A DNA stretch of 24,237 nucleotides from contig CADBKS010000022.1 in assembly GCA_902795255.1 (NCBI GenBank), positions 1 to 24,237 on the forward strand, written 5' to 3'. Made by a program: the position numbers and the translations under genes. Of this stretch, positions 14,997 through 23,010 are shown in pieces. How positions within the stretch are numbered: position 1 is the first letter of the stretch; each line of letters begins with the position of its first letter. Under the pieces are notes generated by a model. It was not told where the DNA came from. It did not search any database and saw only the letters and a list, made by a program, of their open reading frames with translations. Source of the stretch: an uncultured Chloroflexota bacterium (GTDB taxonomy: Bacteria; Chloroflexota; Anaerolineae; Anaerolineales; Anaerolineaceae).

Positions 14997-17291
14997 ATGG
15001 AAACAATGAATTTTGACGCATTAGCACAACGTATCTGGGGCATCCTTGGAGATGAAAAAAATCCAAAATATCCCCGAATCGTCAATATCATGACGGCTGC
15101 AGATATGAAGGTTTTTCGTCAGCGCTTTAACACACCCTCTGTCACAAAATGGCAGGTCAGCCGGTACTGCGAAAACGATGAGAATCCCGCACTGGATCGC
15201 TTATGGAATGACCTGGCAGCCGCGCAGGATGAAAAAACGCTTTTCCTCTATGGATTCGATTCGCTGTTGAAACTGCAGGGCAGTGAAAGGCTTGAACGCT
15301 TCTTCAAAAACTTTTTGTCCATAGCCAGAAACGGGAATACGATCCTGGTGACGTTTCAATGCCGTCAATATCTGCAAAACATTACAGAGCCAAAATACAG
15401 CAGGCTGATTTACACTGCGATAGGCAATATCACTGCCGCTCCCAAAATCACGCTGCGAAGCCCGGACCTGCCCGGAACCGAAGGGGTTCAGGGGTTCCGC
15501 CATTTGCCGGATGCGTTGGAGAGCGGCAGCAGTGATGCTTTGACAGTGATCACACAACGCCGGGCGGTTGATTTTCCCGCATCGCTATTTGTGCTGAAAG
15601 AGGAATCAAATTTTTATGACGCAGTTTGCCAGACTGATCCAATACTCAGGGGGATTCGAGAAGATTCCGGAAGTGAAGAAAACTGGCGTCAGCTGCTGCA
15701 TGATCTGCCGGAAAATCAGAATAGTTTTCAGCGCTTGGTTGAAAACAAAATCGCTCAGGTTGGAAATCTCGCTATCGGAATGCGTCATTGGGCTGATCTC
15801 AAGGCTTATGAACGTTGGCTGTACCTGATCGCTTTGAAGGTTTTTGGTATAAAAAATGACTGGTGTCTGCATCTGGCGATCCAAAATGCTGATACACCAG
15901 ACCAATTTGAAAGCGAAATTTATCGCACAATATTCACGCTGGAAAGTGCTGATCGAAACTATTGGGGAAAATATGAACTTTGGCGTGAAAAATTGAACTT
16001 TATCAAAAAGAACAGTGCAGCAGCAAAAAGTTTTGCCCAAATCGTCCGAGGACATGGAAAGGATGGTCTGCGACAGCTCAGCAACGCAAGCATTTATGAA
16101 AAGGAATTGATCTTCGAATTACTGGACAAGTTCGGGCATGAGTTCCCATACACCGAACTTTGTGAAATTCTTAGACATGTTTATCCGGATCTTTTTGACT
16201 ATCTCCAAGACTACCCGCTGCGGAATGAGCTTCTTGACAGATATTTCCATCTCTACCGCTATCAAAAAGTTATCAACAAGCTGCTTCCGGACTTTGAGGC
16301 AATTGTCGAAGATCAGGCTCGGGAAGAAAAGCATGATTTCATCAAGCAGCAAGCCCGCTCGTCGGTGCTCGATCAACTCGATTTCAATCAAAGCGAAACT
16401 TATTTCATGGATGCCATGGGTATGGAATTTCTGGGATACCTGGCCGCATTATGTAAGAATGAAAACTTACGAATGAACGTCAGAGTCTGCAAAGCAGAGC
16501 TTCCCTCCGACACAGAGCATAACAAAGGTTTTGTTGATGAACTTCGTTCTAAAGGAATCCAGGTCTATGAAAACGGACTGTTGGATGAACTGAAACACGG
16601 GAAAAATCAGAATTACAACTACGAAAAGACAAAGCTGCCAATTCATATGATAGAGGAATTTGAGATCCTTTCCCGTGTGGTCCACCAATCTGCGCTGACA
16701 TTGTCAAAGAATGAGATCAAAAAAATTTATCTGATCCCGGATCATGGATCCTCCCGAATGGCTATCATCAAAGAGAATCCGGCGATCATCCCCATGGAGC
16801 TGACGGGCACACATGGGGGAAGAAATTGTCCGTGGCAGCAGGGAATGGAGAATATTCCTCAGGCAGTAATTGATAATGATTTTTACAGCATGGCAAATTA
16901 TGATCGATTCAAAGGATCCCATATCAGCGGTGTAGAACTCCATGGTGGGGCATCTCTTGAAGAAGTCGTGATCCCGATGATCACGCTGCAGCTGCAGGGT
17001 GTCTCCTATGAAATTGAATTGCTTACACCTGTGATCACAGTTTCCTTCAAAGATAAAGGAACCATCCGCTTTGCATCTAATGTGCATCTGGACCATGTTC
17101 AGATCCGTGTGGAAGGAGAGCTGCTGGATGCGGTTCCGGACGGAACGAATACGTTCAGTGCCGCGCTGACACAAAAACTGAAGGCTGATAAAGATTACAG
17201 CTTTGATGTTCTGGAAAATGGCAGTGAGATACAAAGCGGGTTGACGTTCCATGTGCAGAGTCGGATGGGCAGGGAAAAAGATTTATTCTAA
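14997..17291 (+). CDS. pglZ: PglZ-domain protein of BREX (alkaline-phosphatase superfamily)
   Basis: This is 764 residues. The ATG is preceded by GAGG at a 7-base spacing; a second ATG lies three codons on. PglZ is the signature protein of all BREX types and has an alkaline-phosphatase-like metal site. Visible motifs are F-M-D-A-M-G-M-E-F with the first metal-binding Asp at 472, DHGSSRM with Asp582 and His583, and HGGASLEEVVIP with His649. These match the D...DHG...HGG-S-L-E-E pattern of PglZ. The N-terminal half is helical and typical of the family. A small beta-rich domain after about 660 (residues such as TPVITVSFKDKGTIRF) closes the protein. It is the third gene of the operon, 14 bases after the preceding stop. 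Its biochemical role in BREX is not firmly established; a phosphohydrolase or nuclease activity is usually discussed. Confidence 0.92.
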   Translation: METMNFDALAQRIWGILGDEKNPKYPRIVNIMTAADMKVFRQRFNTPSVTKWQVSRYCENDENPALDRLWNDLAAAQDEKTLFLYGFDSLLKLQGSERLERFFKNFLSIARNGNTILVTFQCRQYLQNITEPKYSRLIYTAIGNITAAPKITLRSPDLPGTEGVQGFRHLPDALESGSSDALTVITQRRAVDFPASLFVLKEESNFYDAVCQTDPILRGIREDSGSEENWRQLLHDLPENQNSFQRLVENKIAQVGNLAIGMRHWADLKAYERWLYLIALKVFGIKNDWCLHLAIQNADTPDQFESEIYRTIFTLESADRNYWGKYELWREKLNFIKKNSAAAKSFAQIVRGHGKDGLRQLSNASIYEKELIFELLDKFGHEFPYTELCEILRHVYPDLFDYLQDYPLRNELLDRYFHLYRYQKVINKLLPDFEAIVEDQAREEKHDFIKQQARSSVLDQLDFNQSETYFMDAMGMEFLGYLAALCKNENLRMNVRVCKAELPSDTEHNKGFVDELRSKGIQVYENGLLDELKHGKNQNYNYEKTKLPIHMIEEFEILSRVVHQSALTLSKNEIKKIYLIPDHGSSRMAIIKENPAIIPMELTGTHGGRNCPWQQGMENIPQAVIDNDFYSMANYDRFKGSHISGVELHGGASLEEVVIPMITLQLQGVSYEIELLTPVITVSFKDKGTIRFASNVHLDHVQIRVEGELLDAVPDGTNTFSAALTQKLKADKDYSFDVLENGSEIQSGLTFHVQSRMGREKDLF

Positions 17292-17303
17292 GGAGGCCGC
17301 TGT

Positions 17304-18758
17304 ATGCTGGAAGATAAACTTCGTGAATGTTTTGAAGACATGGTTGTCTTCAAAGATCTCAGGAAAACCAATTTCTTTTCCTCGCTGAGCCTGCCTTCGT
17401 TTCTGCGTGACTGGCTGCTGCGGAAATTTCAGGATGATGAAGGGAATTATGATACGGAAGAAATTGCTGAATTTGTACATACCTTTATTCCACAAAAAAA
17501 TGACTGGGTGGCCATTAAAAACCGCATCATCCTTGGCTATGAACACGTCAAGTTTCTGACGAAAATTTCTGTTGATATCGATATCAAAACCTCTGCAATT
17601 TCTTTCTCTCTGCCTGATTTTGGATTATCGAACAAAGAAACGATCATTGAGCAGAATGTTTGGAATGAATATCAGGATGAATTGGTCAAAGAGAGTGAAG
17701 TCTGGGGCGTAGTTGAACTCGGTTATCGTCCTCCTGATGATTTTGCAAAACCCAAAATACCTGGGAAAATTGCACTGCTTTCGTTCACAAATTTCTGTCC
17801 TTATGAAATTGATCTGGATTATTTCAAAGATGTACGTTCGGAATTTACAATTCGTGAATGGATCGATGTGATTCTGGGTGCGGTTGACTACAACGCATCC
17901 GGTTTTGAAGATGAACGCCAGAAAATGGTGTTGATCCGGCGATTGCTGCCATTTGTTGAAAAACGAATCAATCTAATTGAACTTGCTCCAAAAGGCACAG
18001 GAAAATCCTACCTGTTTGGCAGGATCTCTAAATACGGATGGCTCTCGTCAGGCGGAACGATGTCCAGGGCAAAGCTGTTTTATGACATCAGTCGAAGAAC
18101 GACGGGACTTGTTACCGGTTATGATTATGTAGCGTTAGACGAAGTTCAGACGATTAATTTTCCGGACGTCGATGAAATGCGCGGTGCTCTGAAAGGCTAC
18201 ATGGAAAACAATGGGAAATTCACAGTCGGGAACTATGACGGCGTCGGTGAGGCCGGAATCATCCTGTTGGGGAACATCAAACAGGAACATATGAGTGAAT
18301 ATGATGATATGTTCGTTGAGCTTCCCACAGCCTTTCATGAAAGTGCCCTGCTGGACCGTTTTCATGGGTTCATCAAGGGCTGGGACGCGGTACGTATGAA
18401 TGATGACATGAAGATGTCCGGGTGGGGTTTGAACTCTGAATATTTTTGCTCCATCATGCATATGCTGCGTGAGGATGTTACCTATCGAGCCATTGTCGAC
18501 GAGATCATTGATGTCCCGCCAAAATCCGATACCCGCGACACTGAAGCTGTCAAACGGATTGCAACAGGCTTGCTGAAGCTGCTGTTCCCGAATGTGCGAA
18601 CGGTAGAAGATGTAAATCCGAGAGAATTTCTCCTTTATTGTCTGCGCCCAGCGATTGAGATGCGTGGCATTATTCGAATCCAATTAGGCATCATGGATGT
18701 GGAATATCGGGGAAAAGACGTCCCGGATTTAAAAATAAAGGAAGAATATCTTGGCTAA
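17304..18758 (+). CDS. brxL: BrxL-type AAA+ ATPase, short form lacking the Lon-like domain
   Basis: This is 484 residues from an ATG preceded by AGGAGG. BrxL is the Lon-related AAA+ protein of BREX. The sequence has the family hallmark APKGTGKSYLFGRISKYGW with Walker A Lys234, a Walker B ending in Asp279-Glu280 (VALDEVQ), the sensor-like ILLGNI, and the LLDRFHGFIKGW segment typical of BrxL. An N-terminal domain of about 200 residues precedes the ATPase. Canonical BrxL proteins are near 680 residues with a C-terminal Lon-like Ser-Lys domain. This one ends just after the segment PREFLLYCLRPAIEMRG, where that domain would begin. The frame ends in a clean stop that overlaps the next start by 8 bases, so this is a natural short form rather than a recent break. 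Type 4 systems may normally carry this form; I cannot check. Confidence 0.92.
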   Translation: MLEDKLRECFEDMVVFKDLRKTNFFSSLSLPSFLRDWLLRKFQDDEGNYDTEEIAEFVHTFIPQKNDWVAIKNRIILGYEHVKFLTKISVDIDIKTSAISFSLPDFGLSNKETIIEQNVWNEYQDELVKESEVWGVVELGYRPPDDFAKPKIPGKIALLSFTNFCPYEIDLDYFKDVRSEFTIREWIDVILGAVDYNASGFEDERQKMVLIRRLLPFVEKRINLIELAPKGTGKSYLFGRISKYGWLSSGGTMSRAKLFYDISRRTTGLVTGYDYVALDEVQTINFPDVDEMRGALKGYMENNGKFTVGNYDGVGEAGIILLGNIKQEHMSEYDDMFVELPTAFHESALLDRFHGFIKGWDAVRMNDDMKMSGWGLNSEYFCSIMHMLREDVTYRAIVDEIIDVPPKSDTRDTEAVKRIATGLLKLLFPNVRTVEDVNPREFLLYCLRPAIEMRGIIRIQLGIMDVEYRGKDVPDLKIKEEYLG

Positions 18759-18960
18759 CTTGGCAAATAAGAAGTGCCTGATGTGCGGGGCCCCGATCAC
18801 GGAAAAAGACGTGATCGGGATCAATAAAAAACTGCTGGGAAAACAAACCAAAGATTTTTTCTGCATGGACTGCTTCGCGTCCTATCTCGGCACGACAGTC
18901 GAAGATCTGCTGGAAAAAATCGAAGAATTCAAAGAAGAAGGCTGCACACTGTTTAAATAA
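18751..18960 (+). CDS. Small four-cysteine putative zinc-ribbon protein
   Basis: This is 69 residues. It starts at TTG 18751 with AAAGGAAG at 18737-18744, overlapping the brxL stop by 8 bases, which implies translational coupling. Four cysteines form C-L-M-C near the N terminus and C-M-D-C about 25 residues later, a typical treble-clef or zinc-ribbon arrangement. The second half is a Lys/Glu-rich helix ending E-G-C-x-L-F-K with a fifth Cys near the C terminus. I have an impression of similar small proteins beside cysteine desulfurases in Clostridia, but no named family. A metal-binding or persulfide-carrier role for the downstream desulfurase is inferred from position and cysteines. Codon use is closer to the GC-rich host than to the island core. 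Confidence 0.82.
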   Translation: MANLANKKCLMCGAPITEKDVIGINKKLLGKQTKDFFCMDCFASYLGTTVEDLLEKIEEFKEEGCTLFK

Positions 18961-18983
18961 CAGAGAGATTCGGAGCATAATCA

Positions 18984-20129
18984 ATGATTTACGCAGACAA
19001 TGCCGCCACGACACGGTTGGATGAAGACGCATTCGAGGCGATGAAGCCTTTTTTGACGGAGCAGTACGGCAACCCGTCACAGCCGTATGCCTTCGCGCGC
19101 GGGCCCCGCAAAGCACTGCGTCAGGCCCGGGAAACCATCGCCGCTTGCATCGGGGCTGAACCGGAAGAGATCATTTTCACCTCCGGCGGGACCGAAAGCG
19201 ACAACCAGGCGGTCAAAGGCACGATGAACGCCTTTGGCTGGCAGGGCTGCGTGGTCACCTCTGCTTTCGAGCACCATGCCGTGCTCAACGCCTGTGCAGC
19301 GCTTGCGCGTCACGGGGTCCCGGTCCGTTATCTGCAGCCGACATCCGGCGGAGTGATCCACCCTGAAACACTGGAAAAAACCGCTGAAGCCGGCACCCGT
19401 CTGGTCTCCGTGATGTTCGCCAACAACGAACTCGGAACCGTCCAGCCGATCCGGGAGTTATGTGAGACCGCCCATGAAAGCGGCGCCCTGTTCCACACCG
19501 ACGCGGTCCAGGCAGCCGGGCACCTCCCGATCGACGTCCACGCGCTGGGCGTTGACCTTCTTTCCGCCTCAGCCCACAAGTTCAACGGGCCGAAAGGCGT
19601 CGGATTCCTGTTCGTCCGCAAAGGCCTGCAGCTCAGGCCCCACAACGACGGCGGAGCCCAGGAAGGCGGTCTGCGGGCCGGAACGGAAAACACCGCCGGC
19701 ATCGTCGGGATGGCCGCCGCGCTGAAGAAGAACTGTGATCAGATGGAAGAGACCGCCCGCAGGCTGTCCGCCATGGAAACAGAGCTCACCGAAACGCTGC
19801 AGGCCCGCGGCATCCGCTTTCTCCGCAGCGGGGCCGGGGAGCCCCATCTGCCCGGACTGCTGAGCCTTTCCTTCCCCGGTTTTGATGGCGAAGCCCTGCT
19901 GCACCGGCTGGATCTGATGGGCATCTGTGCCGCCACCGGCGCGGCCTGCGACAGCCGGGAGACACAGATCTCACACGTCCTGAAAGCGATCGGCCTGGAC
20001 GAAACCGCCGCCCGCGGCACCATCCGCATCTCCTTCGGAAGGTACAACGCCCCCTCCGACGCCCGCACCATCGCCGAAGCCCTCGCAAAGATCATCGGGC
20101 AGGTGCCGTCCTCTGGCAGGAGAAAATAG
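18984..20129 (+). CDS. Cysteine desulfurase (NifS/IscS family, class V aminotransferase)
   Basis: This is 381 residues. The enzyme releases sulfur from L-cysteine as a protein-bound persulfide plus alanine, using pyridoxal phosphate. The sequence shows YADNAATT at the N terminus, the GGTESDNQAVKG cofactor-binding segment, FEHHA, and the PLP lysine Lys199 in SASAHKFNGPKG. The catalytic Cys322 is in the loop GAACDS. The length and short loop fit the IscS/NifS group that includes DndA and SspA. A purine-rich TTCGGAG precedes the ATG. It follows the four-cysteine protein by 23 bases in the defence operon, so it may supply sulfur to the PP-loop protein. Its high GC resembles the chromosome rather than the island core, so it could equally be a housekeeping gene for Fe-S or tRNA thiolation that the island abuts. 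Confidence 0.94.
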   Translation: MIYADNAATTRLDEDAFEAMKPFLTEQYGNPSQPYAFARGPRKALRQARETIAACIGAEPEEIIFTSGGTESDNQAVKGTMNAFGWQGCVVTSAFEHHAVLNACAALARHGVPVRYLQPTSGGVIHPETLEKTAEAGTRLVSVMFANNELGTVQPIRELCETAHESGALFHTDAVQAAGHLPIDVHALGVDLLSASAHKFNGPKGVGFLFVRKGLQLRPHNDGGAQEGGLRAGTENTAGIVGMAAALKKNCDQMEETARRLSAMETELTETLQARGIRFLRSGAGEPHLPGLLSLSFPGFDGEALLHRLDLMGICAATGAACDSRETQISHVLKAIGLDETAARGTIRISFGRYNAPSDARTIAEALAKIIGQVPSSGRRK

Positions 20130-20137
20130 CCCTCTCC

Positions 20138-20743
20138 TCAGTGCCGCCGGTTGTTTGCATCCCAATATTGACGATACCGGTCGGAAGGATCGCCATCCGT
20201 CCTTCCGGAAATGCTTTTGGAATTGCCCGAGTTTCCCCTTCGTCCTCTCCATCTGGGATTGCTGTATCCCCGGTCCTTTATGATACCGGTTCTGCCGGAT
20301 CTGCCGGGTCTGGGACGACGGTTTGGTTTCATCTTTCCTCCGGCGACTGTAAAGGCATTGCAGCGGTAGACCTTTCCAAGTTTTTTATCGAATCCTACAA
20401 AATAAAGCTCGGGAAATTTTCCGTCCCGGATATACAGCTCCGGTTCCAGAACCACATTGCCGAAATGATCAACGATCCCCCAGCGCTGAAGTTCTGCATC
20501 ATATACAAACAGGACCTCGGCGGTTCTGCAGCCGTGAACATCATCGTAGCACGGCACATGGATCACCCCGGTTTTTATTGACAAAAGTCCGTATTTGCCG
20601 TTCTGTTTCGTGACGAAAACAATTTCAGAACGGACCCCGAAAATCGCGTCATATTCCGGCTTGACAAGAATTTCACCTGAAGGTGATTTCAGACCGTATT
20701 TTCCGTCCTGTTTAAATCGGATACAAGTCGAATAATGCCACAT
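20138..20743 (-). CDS. WG-repeat protein with basic Arg/Gly-rich tail
   Basis: This 201-residue protein has an ATG at 20743 preceded on the minus strand by GAGG at a 7-base spacing. Residues 1-120 contain three or four WG (KWG) beta repeats: two start G-K-Y-G-L followed by a P-x-Y-D unit, and a third contains RWGIVDHFGNVV. The last 70 residues are rich in Arg, Gly, Asn and Ser, strongly basic, and look disordered, as in nucleic-acid-binding tails. There is no signal peptide. It is convergent with the cysteine desulfurase with only 8 bases between their stops and no visible terminator, so the two transcripts probably overlap. WG repeats are thought to serve as binding surfaces; the specific role is unknown. 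Confidence 0.83.
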   Translation of the reverse strand: MWHYSTCIRFKQDGKYGLKSPSGEILVKPEYDAIFGVRSEIVFVTKQNGKYGLLSIKTGVIHVPCYDDVHGCRTAEVLFVYDAELQRWGIVDHFGNVVLEPELYIRDGKFPELYFVGFDKKLGKVYRCNAFTVAGGKMKPNRRPRPGRSGRTGIIKDRGYSNPRWRGRRGNSGNSKSISGRTDGDPSDRYRQYWDANNRRH

Positions 20744-20881
20744 TTCTGAACCTCAATGGATAATGGAGTGATGCTTTAATAATTATACACGAATTGTCCT
20801 CTGACAGGAAAAATCCGCAGGGCAGTGCCTCATGAAGCCCATAATTCCGGAAAACCGTCCCATCAATGCGCGCGGAGCGTC

Positions 20882-20916
20882 CTGCCGGCTGACTGCTGCC
20901 TGCTGCCGGCTGCCAA
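20882..20916. repeat. 7-bp tandem array (CTGCCGG type)
   Basis: CTGCCGG, CTGACTG, CTGCCTG, CTGCCGG, CTGCCAA: five heptamers, closely related to the array at 294-328. A GCGC-GGA-GCGT mini-hairpin precedes it near 20869-20880. Confidence 0.8.
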
Positions 20917-20978
20917 AAAACTTACACGAATCAAATTATTTATATATTATTCCATTAATCAAATTTCCCGCGAATAGC

Positions 20979-21007
20979 TTTACCTTACTACATTGCCTAT
21001 ATATAAT
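20979..21007 (+). promoter_or_regulatory. Sigma-70 type promoter for the hydrolase gene
   Basis: -35 TTTACC (20979-20984) and -10 TATAAT (21002-21007) have a 17-bp spacer. The predicted start near 21014 gives a leader of about 215 bases. Confidence 0.6.
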
Positions 21008-21018
21008 GTTAAGCACCT

Positions 21019-21069
21019 AACAGTCCCGATCTCACTCTTCCATAACAGGATGCCGCAGCCGGGACTGTC
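21019..21069 (+). promoter_or_regulatory. Inverted repeat in the hydrolase leader
   Basis: ACAGTCCCG near the predicted transcript start pairs exactly with CGGGACTGT about 30 bases downstream, giving a stem of at least 9 bp. No T-tract follows at once. It could be a leader structure or a binding site; no known riboswitch was recognised. Confidence 0.4.
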
Positions 21070-21229
21070 TGAGTTTCCCGATATCCGGACCGTGCACAGA
21101 TCTGTTTACCGGGACCGAACAGAAAGGAGGGCCTCGTTTTTTCCCGAAGAAGACCGGGAAGATCGAAACACTACAGCCGCCGCTGTGTACAGGCTCCGGC
21201 TGATCAACAGAAATTATTGAGGTATTTTC

Positions 21230-22453
21230 ATGGACCAAACGTCCTCCACTAAAAAAATTGTTCGTTCCCTGTGCATTGCACTGGCGCTCGTACTGATCGG
21301 GGCGATCGGCGCCTCGCTGGTCCAGAGCGATTTCGGTAAGATCGAGGTGACCAACCTGACGATCCCCTACTATAACGGTCAGTATGTTTCGGCGGACCTG
21401 TTCCGCCCGAAGGCAGCCACCGCAGACAACCCGGCCCCGCTGGTAATCGTTCTGGCCGGATCCAACCGTACAAAGGAGACCCAGCTGCCCACCGCCATGG
21501 AACTGGCACGGCGCGGATATGTGGTAATCTCGATGGACCCGAACTCCACCGGCGATACGGCGACGAACCTCAGCACCGACCGCAGCAACGGAATGTACGC
21601 AGCGATCGAATATGTCACCAACACCAACATTTTTAACTATGTCGATCCGACAAAGATCGGTCTCACCGGACACTCTGCCGGCGGCAATGCTGCCCTCCGC
21701 GCGGTCACTTACTACAGTAATCTGGAGACCAAAGCGCTGGAAGATGCCGCACTGGAAGATTCTGACGGCGGAACAGAGATCACCGAGCGGGAGGCGGCCT
21801 ACGCGGCTTCCCTGAACAAAATCAACGCGGTCTTCAACTCCGGATATCTGCGCAGCTATACGGATGAGACCTTCGCACCGCTCCACTGCAACTTCGCTCT
21901 GGGTTATGCTTTCTATGATGAAGGCGGCTACCGGAATATCAACAAAGACGGCGACCTGCGTTACGCACCGGAAGCCATCGCGATGATCAACTCCACCCTG
22001 CCGGAAGACGAAAAGGTGACGGAAGTGGAAATCGGAAAGCTTTACGGCGATCCCGCCAAACGGGAGCTGCGCGTGGCCTACAATGAAAAAACGCTCCATC
22101 CGATCCAGTCTTATTCAAAGATCGCCATCGAAGCGATTTTGGAGTTCTTCGAAGTCTCTTTCGGAGTCCCGGCCCCCATCAAACCGTCCAACCAGACCTG
22201 GCTGCTCAAAGAGATCCTGAACGGCATCGGCCTGCTCGGCGCTTTCCTCTTCCTGGTCCCCTTTGCAGAGATCCTGATGATGATCCCGTGCTTCCGCTCC
22301 ATCAAACAGCCGGTACCCGCACGGACAGCCGCACAGAGCAAAAACGGAAAGCTGATCTTCTGGTGCACCTGCTGCTCGGTCTGCTCATCTTCTACCTGGT
22401 ATGGCGTTTCCATGGCAAAAAGGAAGGGACGACGCCCGAAAACTGGGGGCTGA
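21230..22453 (+). CDS. Membrane-anchored alpha/beta hydrolase, N-terminal part of a frameshifted gene
   Basis: This frame gives 407 residues before its stop. An N-terminal hydrophobic segment (about 9-30) is an anchor or uncleaved signal. It is followed by an alpha/beta-hydrolase domain of the dienelactone-hydrolase/acyl-peptidase kind: PLVIVLAG, a strand ending VVISMDPNSTGD, and the nucleophile elbow GHSAGG with Ser149. A candidate catalytic His lies in KTLHPIQSY near residue 290. A second hydrophobic segment begins near 330 (GIGLLGAFLFLVPFAEILMMI). After about residue 372 the frame turns into Cys/Ser/Arg-rich nonsense, while frame +1 continues with hydrophobic helices, so the natural product probably runs to 22986. 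The ATG has GAGG at an 8-base spacing. Substrate unknown; an extracytoplasmic esterase or peptidase is likely. Confidence 0.8.
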   Translation: MDQTSSTKKIVRSLCIALALVLIGAIGASLVQSDFGKIEVTNLTIPYYNGQYVSADLFRPKAATADNPAPLVIVLAGSNRTKETQLPTAMELARRGYVVISMDPNSTGDTATNLSTDRSNGMYAAIEYVTNTNIFNYVDPTKIGLTGHSAGGNAALRAVTYYSNLETKALEDAALEDSDGGTEITEREAAYAASLNKINAVFNSGYLRSYTDETFAPLHCNFALGYAFYDEGGYRNINKDGDLRYAPEAIAMINSTLPEDEKVTEVEIGKLYGDPAKRELRVAYNEKTLHPIQSYSKIAIEAILEFFEVSFGVPAPIKPSNQTWLLKEILNGIGLLGAFLFLVPFAEILMMIPCFRSIKQPVPARTAAQSKNGKLIFWCTCCSVCSSSTWYGVSMAKRKGRRPKTGG

Positions 22454-22986
22454 AGATCAGCTGGAAGGATTTTGGGAAGACCCTGGCCGTGGCTTGTATC
22501 GTGGCCGGAGCCTTCTTCGCGCTGGTGCACTTCTGCTACATGTTCTTCAATGTGGACCTGCGCTTTGAACTGCTCTCCGCCCGTCCGCTGACCCGCAGGA
22601 CCGTCCTGGTCACCCTGAACTATATCCCGCTCTTCTTCATCTTCTACTTCAGCAACTCGCTGCGCGTGAACGGTTCGATGCGCCCCGCGAACTGGTCCGA
22701 AGGGAAGAGCCTGACGATCGCGGTTCTCGGGAATACCGTCGGCCTGCTGCTGATCGAAGTCATCCAGTACGCGTCCTTTGCGATCACCGGAACCGTTTTC
22801 TGGACCACGGAATGGCTTTACATCAACCTGCTGCTGACGATCATCCCGATGATGGCGCTGCTGCCGATCTTCAACCGCGCGTTCTTCAACAAGACCGGCC
22901 GCGTCTGGCTTGGCCCGCTGGTGACCGTGATGGTCTTCATCGGCATGACGATCGCGAACGTCGCAGTCTCAACGCCGCTGCGGTAA
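22288..22986 (+). pseudogene. C-terminal multi-pass membrane part of the frameshifted hydrolase
   Basis: Meaningful sequence in this frame begins near 22345 (ADLLVHLLLGLLIFYLVW) and continues as about six hydrophobic helices to the stop at 22986. The annotated ATG at 22288 lies within the upstream frame and has no ribosome binding site. Adding one A to the A5 run at 22340-22344 joins the upstream hydrolase frame to this one without a break, giving a protein of about 585 residues. The domain is of the kind seen fused behind alpha/beta hydrolases in Clostridia. This may be a true mutation, a sequencing or assembly error in a homopolymer, or (less likely) programmed frameshifting. Confidence 0.7.
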
Positions 22987-23010
22987 GCGTGCTGCGCGCA
23001 GCGCGCTTAG

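Larger units (their letters stand above)
20744..21229. other. Intergenic region with promoter and structured leader
   Basis: This 486-bp gap lies between the divergent WG-repeat and hydrolase genes. It holds a CTGCCGG heptamer array, an AT-rich stretch, a good sigma-70-type promoter and a leader of about 215 bases with an inverted repeat. No coding sequence is supported. An open frame at 20993-21220 overlaps the promoter and lacks a ribosome binding site. Confidence 0.6.

Noticed and set aside
6159..18758. A PglX-type adenine methyltransferase in the island
   Set aside because: No NPPY or other N6-adenine methyltransferase motif found in the large proteins.
6159..20129. A complete Dnd or Ssp phosphorothioation system
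   Set aside because: Only the desulfurase and a PP-loop protein resemble Dnd/Ssp parts. DndB, DndD, DndE, SspB, SspC and DptFGH/SspE-like proteins are not seen, while PglZ and BrxL are BREX-specific.
21032..22099. Long minus-strand open frame (355 codons)
   Set aside because: It is the antisense shadow of the alpha/beta hydrolase, whose frame has a ribosome binding site, GHSAGG motif and domain sense.
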